Shown here in pieces: positions 7,101 to 9,747 of a stretch of 9,747 bases of DNA. Position numbers and translations under genes: made by a program. Numbering within the stretch: position 1 is the stretch's first letter; each line of letters starts with the position of its first letter. The notes under the pieces are model-generated. The model did not search any database and was not told the origin of the DNA. It was given only the letters and a program-made list of their open reading frames with translations. The stretch comes from Pseudolabrys sp. (GTDB taxonomy: Bacteria; Pseudomonadota; Alphaproteobacteria; Rhizobiales; Xanthobacteraceae). The DNA lies in contig JAQSCR010000476.1 in the NCBI GenBank assembly GCA_029945495.1, positions 1 through 9,747 of the forward strand, given 5' to 3'.

Positions 7101-9098
7101 GAACGCTGCCTCCAGCCGCGCCTTGCTGTCCTCAAGATCGATTGCCGCGCCGTCGTGCCGCTCCAGCAACATGTCGTGGAACCAGACGCCCGGCGAGCCC
7201 GCCGGCTCGATGTGATAGGTGCGCTCGTCGACCACGCGAAAACCCATGTTTTCCAGCACCGGAACGCGTTCCGACAAAGGCAGCGGGCGGGCAAGGCTCC
7301 ACACCTTGAGGCCGAGCTCGCGCTGTTCTTCCTCAAGCCGGTGATGGAAATCGACGCCGAGCGGCCGCGTTTCGGTCAACGATTCGATGACGCGGATATC
7401 GCCGGCGGCAACCGCCGGAGAATAGAGGTCGTGATAGCCGGCACTGAAGGCTGCGCGATAGCGGCCGAACAGATCGCGCGCTTTGTCGGGTGCGTTGACC
7501 AGCGCCAGCGCGCCCTGCAGCCCGTCGGTCCAGCTGCGGACGATGTCGGCGATTTCCTGCTCGAGCCGTTCGCGCGCGATATCCGGCGTCTTGCCGCCGG
7601 AACGGCCGATGATGAAATGCACCCGCACCAGCGGCCCTTCCGGGAAAAACGGATAGAACGAAGAAACACGGCCGACGAAGGCGGTCGCCAGATAATCGCC
7701 GATCTTGACGCGGATGGCGCTGTCGTAACGCTCGCGCGGAACGAACACCAACACCGACACGAAGCGGTCGAAACGGTCGCGCCGTGCCAGAACGCGCACG
7801 CGCGGCCGCTCGTCGAGCTGCAGGATCGCCAGCGCGAACTCGTACAGCGAGTTCTCGTCGACCTGAAACAATTCGTCGCGCGGATAATGCTCCAGCACGT
7901 TGGCCAAAGCTTTGCCGGAATGGCTGCTGGTGCCGAAGCCGGCGCGCGCCTCGATCGCCGCGATCTTGCGGCGCAAATAGGGAATGCTGTGCGCGTTGCG
8001 GGTATAGGCGGTCGAGGTGAACAGGCCGACGATGCGGTGCTCACCGATCAGGTTGCCGGCGGCGTCGAAACTCTTGACGCCGATATAATCGAGATAGACG
8101 CGCCGGTGCACGTGCGCGTGGATGTTCGCCTTGGCGATGATCAGCGGCCGCGGCTCGTTCAGAAACGCCATGATTTCCGGGGTTATTTCGAGCAGCTCGC
8201 TGCCGCGGCGCAAGACACGCAGATCGCGCGACCGCATGATGCCGAGGCCGCTTGCGAAATCCGGCTGCAGCGACTGGCCGGTGACCGTGTAGTCGCGCAC
8301 GCCGAGAAACGTGAAATTATCGGCCAGCAGCCATTGCAGGAACTGGATGGCTTCGGCGATCTCGTCCACCGCCAGCGGCGGCGGATTGGTCTTGAGCTCG
8401 GCGACGATGCCGTTGACGCGCTCCAGCATCGGCCGCCAGTCCGCGACGGCGAGCCGCACCTCGCCCAGCACGCCTTCGAGCGCGGCGGTGAGGTCGGCGC
8501 GGGCGACGGCATCGATCGGCTCAACATGAATGTGAATGAAGCTTTCGCGGATGCCGCCGGGCGAGTCTGGCGCGCCGACCATCACCATGACGTCGCCGTC
8601 GCGGCCGACGCCGAGCACCGGATGCGCCACCAGACGCACGTCGAGGCGACGGTCGGCGATTTCGCCCATCACCGAATCGACCAGGAACGGCATGTCGTCA
8701 TTGGTGACTTCAATAACCGTCACCGACTTGCGCTCGCCCGACGCGTGCAGCGGCACGGTTTCGCAGCGGATCTTGGTGGCGCCCGGCAGCCGCACCTTGA
8801 GATAGTCGAAGGCGCGCTCGGCGAGCCGGGCGAGATCCTCGGCGCCGTATTGCACCACGTCATCGGCCACCACGCGGCCGAAAAACTGCGCGACAAAGCT
8901 CGGCGGGATGTCGTTGCGGCGGCCGTATAGTATGACGCCAGCCTGCTCGATGATGGCGCGGGCGGCCGCTTCGCCGACGCGGCCGGAGGCTTGGGCACTG
9001 CTTTGGGCGCTGGTTTGGGGGCTGCCGGAGCCTTGGGCGGCTACATTATCGGGCACGGAAACCTCACCGGTTCTGACATTGTGCATGATCGTTTCCAT
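4191..9098 (-). CDS. gdhB: NAD-dependent glutamate dehydrogenase, large (180-kDa class)
   Basis: This enzyme oxidises L-glutamate to 2-oxoglutarate and ammonium with NAD+, feeding amino-acid carbon into the TCA cycle; in Caulobacter the equivalent protein is called GdhZ. The 1635 residues fit the 1600-residue bacterial class (Bac_GDH). After a low-complexity Ser/Ala/Gln N-terminus (about 20-40) comes a regulatory region with ACT-like stretches, such as TNDDMPFLVDSV (132-143). The catalytic core contains VHMRFGKVARGGIRWSDR (833-850), VKAQQVKNAVIVPVGAKGGF (862-881) with probable catalytic Lys878, the Gly-rich GVGDMSGDVFGNGM (1013-1026), and GEGANLG (1164-1170) followed by NSAGVNTSDVEVN (1193-1205). 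A helical C-terminal region follows. The start could be ATG 9098 or ATG 9086 (Met5), which has GGAAA five bases upstream; the difference is four residues. The reading frame is intact and all core motifs are present. It is transcribed toward the GIY-YIG gene and divergently from the peroxidase-like gene. Confidence 0.97.
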   Translation of the reverse strand: METIMHNVRTGEVSVPDNVAAQGSGSPQTSAQSSAQASGRVGEAAARAIIEQAGVILYGRRNDIPPSFVAQFFGRVVADDVVQYGAEDLARLAERAFDYLKVRLPGATKIRCETVPLHASGERKSVTVIEVTNDDMPFLVDSVMGEIADRRLDVRLVAHPVLGVGRDGDVMVMVGAPDSPGGIRESFIHIHVEPIDAVARADLTAALEGVLGEVRLAVADWRPMLERVNGIVAELKTNPPPLAVDEIAEAIQFLQWLLADNFTFLGVRDYTVTGQSLQPDFASGLGIMRSRDLRVLRRGSELLEITPEIMAFLNEPRPLIIAKANIHAHVHRRVYLDYIGVKSFDAAGNLIGEHRIVGLFTSTAYTRNAHSIPYLRRKIAAIEARAGFGTSSHSGKALANVLEHYPRDELFQVDENSLYEFALAILQLDERPRVRVLARRDRFDRFVSVLVFVPRERYDSAIRVKIGDYLATAFVGRVSSFYPFFPEGPLVRVHFIIGRSGGKTPDIARERLEQEIADIVRSWTDGLQGALALVNAPDKARDLFGRYRAAFSAGYHDLYSPAVAAGDIRVIESLTETRPLGVDFHHRLEEEQRELGLKVWSLARPLPLSERVPVLENMGFRVVDERTYHIEPAGSPGVWFHDMLLERHDGAAIDLEDSKARLEAAFLMVMRGGAENDGYNALTLLGGLAWRDVALIRTLSRYLRQIRVPYSQDYMWATLVKHAPIAADTVALFHARFDPRDEAAKARNEKQQEISARIEEELEKVDSLDEDRILRLFVNAVQSAIRTNFYQVDASGHVKAQIAIKFESGKLTEMPLPRPLYEIFVYSPRVEGVHMRFGKVARGGIRWSDRPQDFRTEILGLVKAQQVKNAVIVPVGAKGGFVPKLMPKGASRDVVQAEGIATYKLFISTLLDITDNYAPDGSIIPPDCVVRHEGDDPYLVVAADKGTATFSDIANALAIEHGYWLGDAFASGGSVGYDHKVMGITARGAWESVKRHFREMDIDIGVTPFTAVGVGDMSGDVFGNGMLREETTRLLAAFDHRDMFIDPDPDAKAAFAERKRLFALPRSSWQDYDKSLISKGGGVFPRASKEIKLSPEAQKIIGVPESVTPQALMKAILKMPADLLFFGGIGTYVRASGETDEAVGDRANDAIRIQGSDLRVKVVGEGANLGMTQRGRIEAALNGIRLNTDAIDNSAGVNTSDVEVNIKIALSVPVREGKMTFEQRNVQLAAMTEEVGHLVLRNNYQQTLAISLAQRRGLEDLGFQQRLMQTLEKQGLLDRAVEYLPDEMAIAERRKRDQPLTRPELAVLLAYAKLTLYNELLDSSVPDDPYLGRELGRYFPKVMSEKYPEALHVHRLRREIIATQLTNSMINRGGATLIVRIADQTGATPASIAAAFAAVRNSYDLIGLNGEIDALDNKLPGKTQLSLYAAVQNLLLDRLVWFLRNVDLKQGLETIVAHFRDGIAQVEAALDGALSTQGLAARDHRVASLSRGGVPEALARRIANLALLKAATDIVQVADRAKKPVSEVTATYFATEAFFQLDRVAAAVPGIVVSDYFDRLALDRAVDSIGDAERRLTAAMVATGAAGAGAVEQWVKPRQAEVERIRAAIHEIAGSGLTLSKLSVAASLLGDLARE
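8988..9023 (-). repeat. Three imperfect 12-bp tandem units in the gdh N-terminal coding region
   Basis: Units at 8988-8999, 9000-9011 and 9012-9023 share a G-x-TTGGG-x-x-CT core on the plus strand. On the coding strand they give residues 26-37, SPQTSAQSSAQA, a low-complexity linker ahead of the folded part of the enzyme. The unit length is a multiple of three, so copy-number changes would keep the frame. Confidence 0.6.
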
Positions 9099-9354
9099 GA
9101 ACCGATGGGCAGCTTTCGACGACGGGACGCCCGGGAGAATCGACCGCGGCGGACGGTTTAAGTCTTCACCTTCCCGGGCAATCCGTCGAGAGCAAGGCCC
9201 ATTTGCCGTCGTCCGCGTGACGGCGGCCCGCCGGTTCCGGTGCCCCGGTTAAGGCCCTGAATTAAAAGGCATAAGCCTACACTCGCGTGCGTATCGCGCC
9301 GCCGCGTAACCTTGTAGTCTTGAGGCGGGTGAGGAAATTCAAGGGACAATGGGA
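9099..9354. promoter_or_regulatory. Divergent intergenic region between gdh and the peroxidase-like gene
   Basis: This 256-nt region must hold the start signals of both outward-facing genes, but I see no convincing -35/-10 pair. Notable sequences are a perfect AGGC-ATAA-GCCT inverted repeat (9267-9278) in the only AT-rich patch (about 9259-9282), and GCCCGGGA (9129-9136) with its complement TCCCGGGC (9172-9179) about 35 nt apart, in the presumed gdh leader. There is no tRNA, no known riboswitch pattern and no credible small ORF. Confidence 0.45.
9341..9346 (+). promoter_or_regulatory. Ribosome binding site of the peroxidase-like gene
   Basis: AAGGGA is 8 nt before ATG 9355 but only 2 nt before the in-frame ATG 9349. 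The spacing favours 9355 as the true start, giving an MAKQ N-terminus. Confidence 0.6.
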
Positions 9355-9747
9355 ATGGCCAAACAAGCCGCGAAGCAACCCGCAAAGGAAGCCAAGGCTG
9401 GAATAGCAAAGGCTGGAATAGCAAAGGCCGCTGCCAAAGCCGGCGCAAAGCCCGCGGGCAAATCTGCGTCCGCCAAAGCCGTTCCGGCGGTCGCCGACGA
9501 CGCACCGATCGTCGCGCTCAACCTGCCGGCCGGAAAGCTGTCGCCGGCGATGGCCGCCTATTTCAAGAAATGCCAGGACAAGCTCGGCTTCGTGCCGAAC
9601 GTGCTGGCGGCCTATGCCTTCGACAACGCCAAGCTGGAGGCCTTTGTCGGCATGTACAACGACCTGATGCTGGGCGAGAGCGGCCTGTCCAAGCTCGAAC
9701 GCGAGATGATCGCCGTCGCGGTGTCGTCGCACAACCGTTGCTATTAT
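9355..9747 (+). CDS. AhpD-like peroxidase-related enzyme, N-terminal part (3' truncated)
   Basis: The gene runs off the right edge after 131 codons with no stop. From about residue 50 (IVALNLPAGKLSPAMAAYFKKCQDKLGFVPNVL and onward) it matches, from recall, the peroxidase-related branch (TIGR01926 type) of the carboxymuconolactone decarboxylase/AhpD superfamily. The conserved AYAFDNAKLEAF and SKLEREMIAVAVSSHNRCYY blocks are present. The latter is the helix leading into the CxxC...H redox centre; the first Cys is residue 129 and the rest lies beyond the window. Such proteins reduce peroxides through a Cys pair, though the physiological substrate of this branch is uncertain. Residues 2-46 form a Lys/Ala/Gly-rich tail that is not part of the family fold. 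The start at 9355 is favoured over 9349 by RBS spacing. The gene is divergent from gdh. Confidence 0.88.
   Translation, partial: MAKQAAKQPAKEAKAGIAKAGIAKAAAKAGAKPAGKSASAKAVPAVADDAPIVALNLPAGKLSPAMAAYFKKCQDKLGFVPNVLAAYAFDNAKLEAFVGMYNDLMLGESGLSKLEREMIAVAVSSHNRCYY
9394..9428 (+). repeat. 15-bp in-frame tandem duplication (2.3 copies)
   Basis: AAGGCTGGAATAGCA occurs at 9394-9408 and again identically at 9409-9423, followed by a partial AAGGC. It encodes KAGIA twice within the Lys/Ala-rich tail of the peroxidase-like protein. The identical copies, each with an ATA codon that stands out in this GC-rich gene, suggest a recent slippage or duplication event. Confidence 0.85.

Noticed and set aside
6897..8930. 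Long 677-codon open frame on the plus strand, antisense to gdh
   Set aside because: It lies wholly inside the gdh coding region and its composition (rich in Arg, His, Asp, Gln) is what the complement of GC-rich codons yields. No domain motif is recognisable, while the minus strand encodes an intact, well-conserved enzyme.
9277..9732. 151-codon minus-strand frame opposite the peroxidase-like gene
   Set aside because: It is antisense to a recognisable AhpD-like coding region and has no family signature of its own.

Overview
The window looks like chromosomal DNA of a GC-rich alphaproteobacterium, most likely Hyphomicrobiales (Rhizobiales) close to the Bradyrhizobium/Rhodopseudomonas/Xanthobacteraceae group. 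This rests on the high GC (about 65% in the housekeeping genes), the rsmB - heparinase II/III - purH gene order, the very large NAD-dependent glutamate dehydrogenase, and intergenic palindromes whose translations (SWPGLSRPS, RDKPGHDG) are familiar from that order. The assignment is from recalled family knowledge, not a search.

Layout. (1) Positions 1-3750, plus strand: the 3' end of an RsmB-type rRNA cytosine-5 methyltransferase, a complete heparinase II/III-like protein of unknown cellular role, and purH, the bifunctional enzyme of the last two steps of IMP synthesis. An imperfect stem-loop fills the 53-nt gap before purH. (2) Positions 3783-4165: a small GIY-YIG nuclease-like gene (96 codons) with visibly lower GC than its neighbours. 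It is bracketed by two perfect inverted copies of a 27-bp sequence, each itself a hairpin with a 9-bp stem and 5-nt loop. This is the most interesting part of the window and resembles a compact repeat-plus-nuclease cassette inserted between purH and gdh. (3) Positions 4191-9098, minus strand: one 1635-codon gene for the 180-kDa-class NAD-dependent glutamate dehydrogenase, convergent with the GIY-YIG gene. (4) Positions 9099-9354: a divergent intergenic region. (5) Positions 9355 to the window end, plus strand: the 5' part of an AhpD-like peroxidase-related enzyme with an unusual Lys/Ala-rich N-terminal tail. The window cuts it at its active-site cysteine motif.

The genes do not form one pathway. 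rsmB (ribosome maturation), purH (purine synthesis) and gdh (glutamate catabolism to 2-oxoglutarate and ammonia) are core functions. The GIY-YIG cassette is the only accessory-looking segment. The long open frames antisense to gdh and the other genes are explained by GC-rich codon bias and are not annotated.
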